In this document: piece by piece, positions 54,278 to 64,000 of the stretch | Layout of the letters: each line of letters begins with the position of its first letter | How positions within the stretch are numbered: position 1 is the first letter of the stretch | Source of the DNA: Aralia elata | Taxonomy: Eukaryota; Streptophyta; Magnoliopsida; Apiales; Araliaceae | Length of the DNA stretch: 64,000 bases | Assembly (NCBI GenBank): GCA_034770075.1 | Contig: CM068379.1 | Coordinates: 44,275,130-44,339,129, forward strand | Direction: 5' to 3' | Translations under genes and position numbers: made by a program | Notes under the pieces: generated by a model | What the model saw: the letters and a program-made list of their open reading frames with translations, nothing else | The model's database searches: none | Told to the model about the DNA's origin: nothing

Positions 54278-55565
54278 CTGCGGCGCCGGACTGCAGAATC
54301 AGTTCCTGTAGTCGCGAACTAGACTCTGCTTCCAACACAAACCCAAAACTCAATCATCTAAACACCAAATTAGCTATTCTCAGATGCAAAAAACTTTGTT
54401 AAACACATAAGAACACAACTATTGAGCAATTTTCACAACTCCGAAACCCAAATAACCAATTAAAGACTCAGATTCATATACAATGCCAATTTTTTTGCTT
54501 TTTAACATAATATACGGAATCATCTAACCTGAACTCGTTTTACAACCATTTTGATTTATTGAAGTTGCATTGCTTTCGTATTTTAGAGCACAATAATAAT
54601 CAACCATCAATTTATAATTTACAGCATGAATCAATACCCAATTTTGCCTCTAAAACAGGCCATAACTTACATATTAAACCCAGAAGCCAAATTCTTCTTA
54701 TTTAGCATATTTTCATGAATTCAACACTCCAAAAATCATCTATAAGCAATATATAATAGATTAAGTAATCCCAATAACACATATAATCAATTTCTCAACA
54801 AATTAATCCATCAAAATCCATTTTACAATGAAGAACTCAAAGAATATAAATACAGAAGTTTAGAGTTAGTTTATACCTCTTGATTCCTTCTTAGACTTAA
54901 CTAGATGATAAGAATTCCTCTACTCAATTCTTTTCCTCTTGATTTCCAGAACTCTTCTTCTTCAATCTCACAGAGTTCTTCAAACTCTCTTTCTATTTCT
55001 CTTTTAAGCAAACACTGAAGAACTGAAGATGAGAACTTTATTATTTTTTGACGTATCTTTTATTTAGCTTCGTCAGTTACTAAATCCTTTCATCAGTTAC
55101 TAAAATCTTAAAATTTTATCAGTTTAAAAATACAAAGGGTCTAAGCCATGTTTGGCAAAACCCACTATAACACCCTTTTAAAAATTATTTTTATAATCTT
55201 CTTATTATATGATATATTTGTCACATTTAAATTTAATTAAACCTATTTTATTATTAAATATAATTAAGTCTTACTAACAAAATTATAATTTCTATTTAAT
55301 AAATTATTTTATTTCATAAAGCCATTAATCCTCTAATTTAATTATTTAATGAAATTAGAATATTTCCTTCACAATAGCGTAATAAAATACGCATCAAATA
55401 TAAAATCATCTCCCATATAATTAACCAACATAATCACACTTAAATAAATTATTCCATAAATAATTTTCGTCAAATATTTATTTATTTTATTCAATAAATA
55501 AACCAATTAAAATATTTATTTAATTTGATAAATATTTTTAATTATTTACAAAAATCACAATCGTT
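54278..55565 (-). repeat. Tekay-like gypsy LTR, right part
   Basis: It continues the LTR after the CGGCG duplication of Copia element 2 and becomes very AT-rich towards its end near 55565. SIRE-like integrase resumes at 55569. The ACCTA before the left end and CCCTA after the right end may be its target duplication with one mismatch. The exact end is uncertain. Confidence 0.55.
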
Positions 55566-55568
55566 ATA

Positions 55569-55845
55569 ATGCCCTACGAGTTGTGAAAAGGAAGAAAGCC
55601 AAATATCAATTACTTTCATGTATTTGGTTGTGCGTGTTATATCCTAAACAACGGCAAGAGATACGTTACGAAGTTTCAACCCAAGTCAGATGAAGGAATT
55701 TTTCTTGGATACTCTATGAAAAACAAAGCCTATAGAGTGTTCAACAAAAATATATTGATCGTTGAAGTCTCAATCCATGTTACCTTCAATGAGACTGACC
55801 AAGGCGAATCAAGAAAAGATGCTCAAATTGATGAAATCGTAACGC
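55569..55845 (+). pseudogene. Integrase remnant of the SIRE-like element, part 2
   Basis: It continues the broken integrase 23.5 kb downstream: PYEL, stop, KGRKPNINYFHVFGCACYIL, then FQPKSDEGIFLGYSMKNKAY. This is the conserved C-terminal block of Copia integrase. Homology ends near 55845 at the start of another gypsy LTR. Confidence 0.8.
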
Positions 55846-56214
55846 TTGTAACAATCGAGAATCGAGCTTAGCCTTGTACTTAGGGTTTTCTGAATATTAA
55901 TGAATAAAATGAGTTTTTATGAATATTATTCTATGTTATATGTTTAAAGGTCTTATTATGACCTAGAATGTGTTTATCTTTTAGAAATTTATGAATTAGG
56001 GTTTCGTACGAAGAAATAAAATTTTCTCGAAAAAAGACGTAAAACACAATTCACGCTAAAAAACGCCTTTTACATTTTTTTTTCAATTTTTCGAAAGACG
56101 TTGTAGCGTTTATATTATGTTACGAGACGTAATCTCTAATAAAATTAAATAACGAAAAACGCGGTGTTTCGGCTTGTCGATCGAATTACGAAAGTCAACC
56201 GAAAAGTTAACAAA

Positions 56215-56355
56215 AGATATAAGGCTTGGTTAGGGTTAGCCTAGGATTGAGCCTAGGGTTTATAAGGCTTAGCTAGGGTTAAGACAAGGGTTAGCCTAGA
56301 GTTGAGCCTAGGGTTTACAAGGCTTGGCTAGGGTTGAGCCAAGGGTTTGGCTTAA
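56215..56355 (+). repeat. Tandem AAGGCT..TAGGGTT repeats in the gypsy LTR
   Basis: About three diverged units of roughly 40-60 bp built from TTGAGCCTAGGGTTT and AAGGCTTGGYTAGGGTT. Confidence 0.7.
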
Positions 56356-56452
56356 GGTTAAATTATGGCTTGTTTAGGAGCCATTATTTGCAAGGAAGAA
56401 AAGGTGAAAAAGCCAAGTGGGGGGTGGACCCGATGGGGGTGCCCGACCACTT

Positions 56453-56475
56453 TCCAAGCTTCCTTAGGAAGCTTG
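56453..56475. repeat. Perfect 10-3-10 hairpin in the gypsy LTR
   Basis: CCAAGCTTCC, loop TTA, GGAAGCTTGG. This is a perfect inverted repeat upstream of the TATA box at 56718. Confidence 0.85.
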
Positions 56476-56717
56476 GCCAATTGGTCTTGCAACTTGCAAG
56501 GCAAGAATTTAATGCCCAACCACTAAAACTTCCAAAGTCTTGCCTTAATTCAACCTAGGTTAGATCCTTGGTTATATGGTTAAGTTAGCCAAGGATGGGT
56601 TAGCAAAGATTGAGAAGTTAGATGGGATTGACTAAGTAAGACCAAAGCTAAGAGGATGACTTACAAAGCCTAGCAAAGCTATCATAAAGACCAAACTACC
56701 CTAACTTTTGCAAATCC

Positions 56718-56725
56718 TATAAATA
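56718..56725 (+). promoter_or_regulatory. TATA box of the gypsy LTR
   Basis: TATAAATA about 70 bp before a purine-rich GAGAGAGAGAG leader. Confidence 0.5.
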
Positions 56726-57889
56726 GCAAGCCTCATTTTCATAAATCCTTACCAATTCACCAACTAAGAGAAGAAACTCTACACATTTTAAGAGGGAGAG
56801 AGAGAGAGATTTTGGATTTGTGCAAGAAAGGGAGGAGAAGAGCTAGCCAATAGTCATCTTCATCTAGTAATCAAGAAGTAAAAACAAGAGGTAAAACCCT
56901 TAAACCATCTTTTATAGCTTTATGCAATATTGAAATGCTTTGTTAGTGGTTGTTAATTAATGGGGATCATGAAGGATCTAAAGAGATAAGGAGGATGACG
57001 TTAGTGGTCTTAATCTTACCGGTAAATGCATGGAAGTGAAAACATAATGTTAATATTGAACCAAACCAAGAAAAAACGTAAAAATGTTGTTATTATCGTT
57101 CATCATACTAGCTTAACTCGGTGACTGTAAGATAATATTAAAATCTGGAAAGAAGGTAATGTACTCATATGAATTATGAAAATGTTCCAAGTAGAACAGA
57201 GTAAAAATATGCTATAGCGAAATTATGGTGAAACTTTTAGTAAAAGACGTTAAAAGGTGAAGCCCTAGCTTGGTACGATTTTTGGGCCAAGTTTACGGGT
57301 AGTTAACGCTTTTGAGAAATACTGATTCCCTGGGGGTGGTGTAGAATGTAGTAAAAATGAGTCGTAGGCTCAAGAACGAGCTCATTCCGAATCCGGATGA
57401 GTAAGTTACGGAGATTTGAAAAATTATACATTAAAAATGTCATTTAACAAAACTAGTTCACGAGGGACTTTTGAGCCACTATTAAGGTTTCTTAGATAAT
57501 CTAAAAAATTATTTCATTTGGGGGAATGTGAGGATTTTTATGAGCTCGAAAATGGCTCAAGAACGGACTCATTTCGATAAGGGGTGAACAAGTTATGAAG
57601 TTACAAAATAGGTACGTTAAAATCGACTAAAGCGGCAAAGTAGAGCTTTAATTCAGTTCGTGGAAAGGAAGTTCAAAGTCATGGCACTGCCCCTTTAGGG
57701 TCGCGGTGTGGGCTGTAAAGCCGCAACGCTAAGTAGAAAGTCACAGCGCTGGTGAAGGCCAAGGCTTGGGGGCGCTCGCGCGGTGTGCGGCGTGCAGCGC
57801 TGGGTTGGGCATGTCCTTGGGACGCTAGGTGCTACCTAGGGGCTGCAGAGCAAAGCATGGCCAGCTATAGGGTTGTGCCATGGCTGGCC

Positions 57890-58735
57890 ATGGGCATGTC
57901 GGCGAATGGTTTTGCGACGCCGTGCAATGTTCCGAACACTTTAGCCAACTTTAAGGACTTTAAGAGTGTGGGATCGCCCGAGTTTAGGAGGACCACCGAG
58001 CCTATAAAGGCTCAATCATGGGTTAAGGAGGTGGAGAAGGCATTTATCATTGTCGGAGTTGGGGAAGAGCAAAAGACCGCTTTTGCTACCTACCTATTGA
58101 AAGGTGAAGCTAATTTCTAATGGAAGCCAACCAGAATAGGGCTGAAGAGGGAGTTATTGTATGGGACAGATTCAAGGAGTTATACTTCGAGAATTATTTC
58201 CCACAGAGCATGCAGAGCCGTATGGAAATGTGGTTTTTAGAATTAAAACAGGGAAAATATCAGTTTCCCAATACGTTGCCAAGTTCAACAAACTGGCCAA
58301 GTTTACTCCACACCAAGTGGACACTGAAGAGCGAAAGATGAGGAGATTTGAGCAGGGCCAAAAACCCTGGCTCTACAATAAGGTTAGTGTGTTACAGATT
58401 GGTTCCTCTAGATCAATCTTGGAGAAGGCTATTATAGCCGAAGGGGGAAACGAGGTACTGAACCTATATAATAGGGAAAAGAAGAATAAGAGTAAGAACG
58501 AAGAGGGAAGTAAGGCTGAGGGAGCCAGTGGAAGTGGATGAGGTCATAAGAGAAAGTGGAACAATTCCGGGAATACCGAAAATAAATAAGGGGACCCGAA
58601 GAAGAAGGGAGAACTATGCAAGATCTGTAGGAAAAATCACTCGGGGGTCTGTCTAAAGGGGAAGTCGGTGTGCTACAACTGCGGGCAAGAGGGATACATC
58701 TCTCCTAACTACCAGATGTTTCGTCTGCGGAGCGG
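57890..58735 (+). pseudogene. Tekay-like gypsy gag remnant
   Basis: Segments of the Del/Tekay chromovirus gag follow in order but in changing frames: FKSVGSPEFRRTTEPIKAQS, EKAFIIVGVGEEQKTAFATY and LKGEANF, then a stop at a tryptophan position. Next come WDRFKELYFENYFPQSMQ, a frameshift near 58250, and QVDTEERKMRRFEQGQKPWL. The two-part zinc region reads CKICRKNHSGVC and CYNCGQEGYISPNY. In the second knuckle both the histidine and the last cysteine are tyrosine, as C-to-T decay would give. It is cut at 58736 by an Athila-like LTR. Confidence 0.75.
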
Positions 58736-59296
58736 TGATGAGTGGGTTTTACATCTATGAATAGTTTTACATCTATGAATAGAGTACGTTTGGCTTGATA
58801 ATTTGTGAGTTCTTAAGTATTTTAAGTTAGTATTAGGTATTTATAGTGTTTTTATGTTATTTTGTAGGAAAAAGCAAGGAAACGTAATTTGAACATCTTT
58901 TGGAGTACAATATGCAAGCAAACGCAAGAAGGGAAGATTGCAGGGCTTTTTACACTAGGTTGGATGCATGTTCTTAGTTTATAACTTGGATTTTATTGTA
59001 GAGCTACTCCTTAGCTTTCCGGAATATCTTGAATCGTCACAATCGAAGTTCGAATGAGAAAGTAATGACCGTTTTACCAACGGACGTTGAACCTCAAAGT
59101 TTAGAGTTGCCATTTGCATAGCACTCACTTTAAGCCCAATTTTGACTTTGATCCAATCTGAATCTCTCAATTCTCTAGAATTAAAGTTGTAGAACTCGTC
59201 AAGAGCTTTAATTTGATAGGTGTCAGGCCCCGTAACTCCTCCCGGATCAAAAGTTATGACCATTTTACCAACAGACGTCAGAGTAGAATTTTGTCG

Positions 59297-59425
59297 GGCG
59301 CGGCCGCGCCGGTTCCTAGTGTATTTTAGGCGCGGCCGCACTGGTCTGCAGAGTGAAAAACATGATTTTGGGCACTTGGGCGCGGCCGCGCTGCTTCTTA
59401 GGCCAAATATGGGCGCGACCGTGCT
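59297..59425. repeat. Four 14-bp GC dyads (6-2-6) in the second Athila-like LTR
   Basis: GGCGCGGCCGCGCC at 59297-59310 (perfect palindrome), with decayed versions at 59329-59342, 59379-59392 and 59412-59425. They end about 90 bp before the TATAAATA at 59516. Confidence 0.85.
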
Positions 59426-59515
59426 ACGTCAGGTTGTTGAAAAGCTTATTTTTGACCCAAATTGAATGAAACAAGGATTGTAACTTCTAATTGGTTTAGG
59501 ACTTTAACTAGAACC

Positions 59516-59523
59516 TATAAATA
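59516..59523 (+). promoter_or_regulatory. TATA box of the second Athila-like LTR
   Basis: TATAAATA followed within 60 bp by a short leader. The array of GC dyads lies immediately upstream. Confidence 0.55.
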
Positions 59524-60518
59524 CATGACGTAAGGCATAGAATAAGGGGGATCTTGCTACTTTTTGCTAACCCTAGATTTGAAGAAGGATTGGAAGCTTG
59601 AAACAAGAGATTATCGCGAAGGAAGATCAAGATAGGAGGCTAAAGAGGATGTCAAGGATTTCTTCAAAAGAGTTTTTCCTTCCTTCTTTTATCTTTTTTA
59701 TTTTGTAATTCTTGGATGATGGTTTATTTGTGGATTATGGATTTTAATTCAATTATGAACTAATTTCTTTTTAAGATTACAATGGAACTTATTACGTAGC
59801 TTTTATTGATATGCTTCCTTGTTAATTATTATTGATTATTATCGAATTGTCTATTATGATTTGTGATTAATTACTTAATTGCCTGATCAATAATTATTAT
59901 GGTAATCCATATGAACTCGAGAGATGGATTATAGATTTAGACCTAATCATAATAGCATGTGATTATGTTTTCTACATGGTGATGGAACTCATAATTTGTG
60001 TCTAGGATGGAGATATACCTATACGCTGCATGTAATCTGAAAGAGAACCTGAGCTTTAAATCCTTTTTAATTGTAATTCACATAGAAATATAGTGAATTA
60101 GTTAACTAGGGTGTTCACTTTAATTCTATAATCTGTGGTTTTAAGTCGATTCGTTTATGATACATCGAGAGATGGTTATAAATATTTATGAGTTCTTTAT
60201 TAACAATCTGAAATAGTTAGCATAACTTAACAGGAAGTGTATTAATTCAAGTGAAACATTAAGAAAAATTGTAATCTTAAGCCTTTTTCTCTAAATTCAA
60301 TTCTTGGTATTTAGTGATTAGTTAGTTTAGTACTTTATTTTTAAAATTCAACAACTTTTATCGAATTGTTTAAATAAAATTAATTTGATTATTTGTTAGT
60401 ACTTGGTAATTATTATTAAATAAGTCTCTATGGGCTCGACACTCTCTTATCATTATATTACTTGTGGACTGCGTATACCTGCGTATTTTGCTAGTATAGA
60501 ATTAAGCAAACAAGTTTT

Positions 60519-60537
60519 TGGCGTCTATGCCGGGGAA
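60519..60537 (+). other. Degenerate primer binding site (tRNA-Asp type)
   Basis: GGCGTCTATGCCGGGGAAT six to seven bases after the LTR. It matches the tRNA-Asp site GGCGCCGTTGCCGGGGA except at a few central positions. Confidence 0.7.
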
Positions 60538-60644
60538 TTAGTTTAATAATTTTTGCCATCATTAGCTTTAATCAAATTAGTTTTAATTTAAACATTTTGT
60601 TTTTATTTTAATTCTCTTCCTATTTTTCTCTCTTTTCAGGTACC

Positions 60645-61484
60645 ATGGATGACTTTGCTTATCAATGGTCGTACATGAGTATGACTCGACCAAGGGAAAC
60701 AGGGCTTATAGGACTCAATACAATTTCTGCATTATTAGCACAAGTTGAGACACTTTCAAGGAAGTTGGATGCTTTAGCATCAGAAAGCACTCAAAGTATA
60801 GCAGTTACTTGTAATTATTGTGCTGGTAATCATTTGATCCATCAATGCACCATCAGTTACAGACCGGTATAATACGGTGGTGATTACCTCAACAACTATG
60901 CTTATCCCGATTATCACCAAGATTGGGGGTATCACCCGAATTCTACATGGAGCTACAGTTATGAAGATCAATACTATGCTCCAAGTCCAACATACCCAAT
61001 GGAATTCTCATGTCCACCTCCACTACAACAAGAAGAAAATTCAAATGTGCAGGAATTTATGTCTAGGATCATAGCAAACCAAGAGGAGATGATGATGAGT
61101 CAGGAAACATCAACCAAATACATTAATAATCAAATGGAACAACTCATCAATACCTCAACCAATGGTCCTCAAAACACTTGGATTTATGACATGAAATCTG
61201 ACAATGATGGTGAGCCCGTACCAAATTTGCAACTGGATGAGCCACAAGACATCGAAAGATGGGAAACAAGTGGGGATAAGGAAAATGAGGCCATCAAAGA
61301 TTTATCTTTAAGTGCTAATGAAGATGACCCTATTCTGTTAGTGCCTTCCTCACCAAAGTTCAAGAATCCAGTCAGTTTTACAAAACCATGTCCACTTGGT
61401 AGTCATGTCCTTGGTAAAGCTCTTTATGACATGAGAACTAAGACTACATTACAACTATGGTGGGATGAGATAGAGGAGATAGAA
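60645..61484 (+). pseudogene. Shortened gag-protease frame of the second Athila-like element
   Basis: One frame runs from MDDFAYQWSYM to beyond the protease start, with a single stop (TAA, near 60870). The gag core domain is absent: the N terminus is followed almost directly by LIGLNTISALLAQVETLSRK and a CX2CX3HX4C knuckle (CNYCAGNHLIHQC). A Tyr/Pro-rich stretch, acidic segments and PCPLGSHVLGKALYDM follow. The last corresponds to the start of the protease but lacks the catalytic DLG. An internal deletion of an Athila-type gag that left the frame open is the simplest reading. Confidence 0.6.
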
Positions 61485-61616
61485 AAAGAGCCCGTGGTGT
61501 TTTACTATCAATTAAACTCTATTTGAGTTTTATTCCTTCACTATCTTCATCATTATTATCTTTCTTCACTACAGTTATAGCCTAAGGTACTCTTACCTAA
61601 GGTTTATAACCTATCA

Positions 61617-61630
61617 GCTCTGATACCAAC
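61617..61630 (-). other. Primer binding site of the right-edge Tekay-like element
   Basis: The minus strand reads GTTGGTATCAGAGC, complementary to the 3' end of initiator tRNA-Met, directly inside the LTR. Confidence 0.85.
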
Positions 61631-64000
61631 TGTAACGCCCCCGAAACTCAGGTCTTACCTTGAACCCAATTTCGACGCGTCACGGTACTACCCATACAAC
61701 ATAGGCTTACTAAAAATATGTAATTACAATAATATAACAACATATCCTCATCTAATACCAGGCACGAATACCTTAAATAAAACACTTATGACCAAGGTTG
61801 AATAAATACCATGATCCTTTACAATATCTCATGTGTGAACGCAAGGTTCAGATTCTGACTTTATCCAATCCCTGAATATTCGCAAGGTTATTCAATAACC
61901 AATACATTCGTTATAAAAATGTCCCTTATACAACATCGACATCCTTGTAGTTTACTATAACAAGTAACTAACATAATCACATCATAAATACTATAATGGA
62001 TAACCTTCATTTCTAACTCAGGGTTTACATAGTCAAATTCACGTACATCATATACCGTCATCATAGCTAAATAATTACAGTAAAGGGATATTTAGCAACC
62101 TTCCTGTTTCCATGCGCCTTTAATCCTTATCATCACGATATCAAGATAATTGCATTGCATCGTAAATCTGCAAAAGTTTTATTTTTGCAAGAATGAGCAC
62201 GACGACTCAGCAAGAACTGACAGTTTTCACATTTCATGCTTCACGTAACACATAAGTTTGCATTTTATCCATGCATCATGATTCTCATACTATGCATCTT
62301 ACTCATGCATTATAAATCTTATGCAATTCATCCATATATATGCATCATGTATCTCATAGCATACTTCATGCATCTCACATTGTATATTTACAATAATTCA
62401 AGTTCCACATAGAACAATATAATCACATAATTGCACATTATGCACACTTTAATCATGCTCTCATATAATCCACATAATAGTAAAAGATTTAGTAATCAAG
62501 TCATGTACATCAATACATTTAAACAAGTTAACAAGTTACTGAAAGAACTTGCCTTTAAGCGTTCCTTGCCAAATTATGATGGCTCGTCCTTCAAATATCC
62601 TACACAATTTATTTAACAATAAAATACCAATTAGCCACTAAAAGTCTTCATATAATGGTTTATATTATAAACCCACTTCATATCTTATAATGTTCGTTTT
62701 GTTTAAATCGAAACACTATTTAAGTTCTTTAACACTTTACGCGGCGTTTCGACGTTTACACGTCACACACCTAATTCGCCTCCTTTGCATGTGCTTAGCA
62801 TGCTCATACATTGGTTTGTAACACACTATCATGTTTCATTATTAATAGAAACAAAATATTAAACAAGGTTATACACACTTGTTACGGCGTTACGACGTTT
62901 GCACGTCCATATGCCACACTTGTCTATTTGAACGCCCAAGTCACACGCGATTGCGTACGCTTAGCACGCCCATTCGAATTGTCTAATACTCAATGGTTAA
63001 TATTAAGTATCATTATAAATCATAATAACCATGTTTTAGAACTTAGAACATCATTTTACAGGGTCGGGGGCATTATGTGTGCTTACGCGCATGCCCGACA
63101 CCCTCCGATTGCCCCCAATTACACATCAGTCCCATAAATGGCCAATTTAGGCCATGCTACAGACCTCAAATTGAAAAACTCAAAGAACGAAAGTTGTAGG
63201 TCTACTCGTTCTCTTTCCGAATCATCTTGAATCACTTCAATCTGAGTTCGTATGAGAAAGTTATGCTTGTTTTACTAAAGGACGTCAAAACTGACTTTTA
63301 CCACCTGAGGCCTAGCGCCCCGGCGCTGAAAACAAGCCTAGTCCAGTGCCCCAGCGCTGTAAGCAGTATATTTTGGTGCTCGTTTGCCCAGCTCGTGGAA
63401 TGCTCTGTTTCTTTTATGGTGTTCTAAACCTATCTTGCTTCCAACCACCATAACTCCTTCTATACACCTTCAAATTGGTCCATTTCGGGCTCTATGGACT
63501 CCTAAGACATAGAGCTACAACATATCAAAAATTCAGAGCTATCCATTAACATTAACATGGCCAAATCTTAGGCCAAAGTATCAACTCATGTTATATTTTT
63601 TGTGTTCTTGGTGTTCTTCACCAAAATCATCACCAAAACTTCGTTTTAATCCCTTTTTACTCCATTCCAATTGGGTTAAACTCATAACCCATGGAAGTAA
63701 AATATCATAACAACAAATCAATTAAACAAACACAAAATCAAAGCTACATGTCCTCTAAAATTCGTCCAAATGTCCAAAGTTCCATTGTTCTTCATGTTCT
63801 TCATCCTCCTTAAGCATAGGTACGGATTTATTGCGTTTTTATTTCACTTTGATGTTATTAATGGCCTATATAACCTTTTAACAACATTTACAACCATCCA
63901 ACACAAACAAAACCAACAAGAATCGCAAGAAAACCAACCCATGAGCATAAAAGCTCTAAAACCAAAAACTTTGGGAAATCTTTTACCAAAACTCAAACGA
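61631..64000 (-). repeat. Tekay-like 5' LTR, truncated by the window edge
   Basis: At least 2.37 kb. Its TGTAACGCCCCC terminus and the AACTTGCC...TCCTTCAAATATCCTACAC block (62550-62610) match the other Tekay-like LTRs here. Most of it is non-coding. Confidence 0.7.
63314..63358. repeat. Two 14-bp GC dyads (6-2-6) in the right-edge Tekay-like LTR
   Basis: AGCGCCCCGGCGCT (63314-63327, perfect) and AGTGCCCCAGCGCT (63345-63358, one change). Confidence 0.8.

Larger units (their letters stand above)
27158..55845 (+). mobile_element. SIRE-like Copia element, old and decayed, internal region with nested insertions
   Basis: This is the outermost layer of the nest. The + strand order is tRNA-Met primer site (27160-27171), gag (27212-28157, resumed 29824-30480), protease (31092-31250) and integrase (31320-32085, resumed 55569-55845). 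Interruptions are a Tekay-like fragment (28156-29823) and a Tekay-like LTR (32088-33671 plus 54278-55565) that itself contains Copia element 2 and the Athila-like element. Reverse transcriptase and the 3' LTR are missing: homology stops near 55845, where another gypsy LTR begins. Protein motifs such as YLDSGCSRHMT and MDLFGHISTASLGGKRYSLV point to the SIRE/Maximus lineage. Confidence 0.75.
55846..57700 (+). repeat. Gypsy LTR (+ strand), Tekay-like, boundaries approximate
   Basis: It begins near TGTAACAATCG at 55846, where SIRE-like integrase stops. It holds tandem repeats (56215-56355), a 23-bp hairpin (56453), a TATAAATA (56718), a GA-rich leader (56791-56815) and degenerate GC words (57670-57760). 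A Tekay-like gag follows. No primer site could be found between LTR and gag, so this part is probably deleted or decayed. Confidence 0.45.
58736..60512 (+). repeat. 5' LTR of the second Athila-like element
   Basis: 1777 bp, TGATGAGTGGG...AAGCAAACA. TATAAATA at 59516. Four GC dyads stand upstream of the TATA box. Confidence 0.8.
58736..61485 (+). mobile_element. Second Athila-like element, truncated and gag-deleted
   Basis: 5' LTR (58736-60512), degenerate tRNA-Asp-type primer site and a shortened gag frame, all on the + strand. It is inserted in Tekay-like gag. The right side is cut near 61485 by sequence of a minus-strand Tekay-like element, so pol and the 3' LTR are missing. The LTR start TGATGAGTGGG and the knuckle spacing match the Athila-like element at 35103, but the LTR body differs. 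Confidence 0.75.
61486..64000 (-). mobile_element. Minus-strand Tekay-like element: leader end and LTR, runs off the right edge
   Basis: The minus-strand primer site GTTGGTATCAGAGC (61617-61630) adjoins an LTR that starts TGTAACGCCCCCG on the + strand. About 130 bp of leader to its left (AGGTTATAAACCTTAGG, AAACTCAAATAGAGTTT on the minus strand) matches the leader at 28990-29070. The internal region then stops at 61485, so it is truncated. Confidence 0.75.

Noticed and set aside
32085..55571. Exact target duplication for the Tekay-like LTR (ACCTA/CCCTA)
   Set aside because: One mismatch in five and an uncertain right terminus, so it is noted only as possible.

Overview
The window is nuclear DNA of a flowering plant, probably a eudicot. 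It is AT-rich, has GT-AG introns, and carries one spliced housekeeping gene set in nested LTR retrotransposons. The species cannot be named from the sequence. The only host gene I can support fully is cytosolic seryl-tRNA synthetase, with nine coding exons between 4857 and 20681 on the + strand. The exon phases join cleanly into a 447-residue product containing all three class II motifs.

Left flank (1-4850): a 3' LTR of an element that runs off the edge; a 1236-bp Mutator-like transposon with long terminal inverted repeats and a perfect 10-bp target duplication, carrying a broken piece of the COG8 gene (a Pack-MULE); then the SerRS promoter and a 5'-UTR intron. Inside SerRS, intron 4 is 11.6 kb long because it holds a Stowaway-like MITE and a full 9.08-kb Copia element (Angela/Tork-like) in antisense. 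A 641-bp hAT-like element with an 8-bp duplication lies just past the SerRS stop codon.

Right half (about 24-64 kb): a four-deep nest. The oldest layer is a decayed SIRE-like Copia on the + strand (PBS at 27160; gag, protease and integrase remnants; integrase resumes at 55569). It holds a rearranged Tekay-like gypsy fragment (28156-29823) and a long Tekay-like LTR (32088-33671 and 54278-about 55565). A second copy of the Angela/Tork-like Copia (33672-54272, TSD CGGCG) sits in that LTR. Its left LTR is split by a young 11.66-kb Athila-like gypsy element (35103-46765, TSD TATTC). The Athila-like element has a perfect tRNA-Asp primer site, a nearly complete gag-pol with three lesions, and an intact 418-residue ORF in the env position. 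After 55846 come a gypsy LTR with a decayed Tekay-like gag, a second Athila-like element with a shortened gag, and a minus-strand Tekay-like LTR running off the right edge.

The strongest unexplained signal is a set of short GC-rich dyads of fixed length. Ten 15-bp units (6-3-6, core RGCGCY) are clustered between pol and the extra ORF of the Athila-like element, and 14-bp (6-2-6) units recur in several other LTR families. In two of those families the array lies about 90-240 bp upstream of a TATA box. Other points of interest are the COG8-carrying Pack-MULE and two recent Copia insertions that share the same inactivating lesions, which implies mobilisation in trans.
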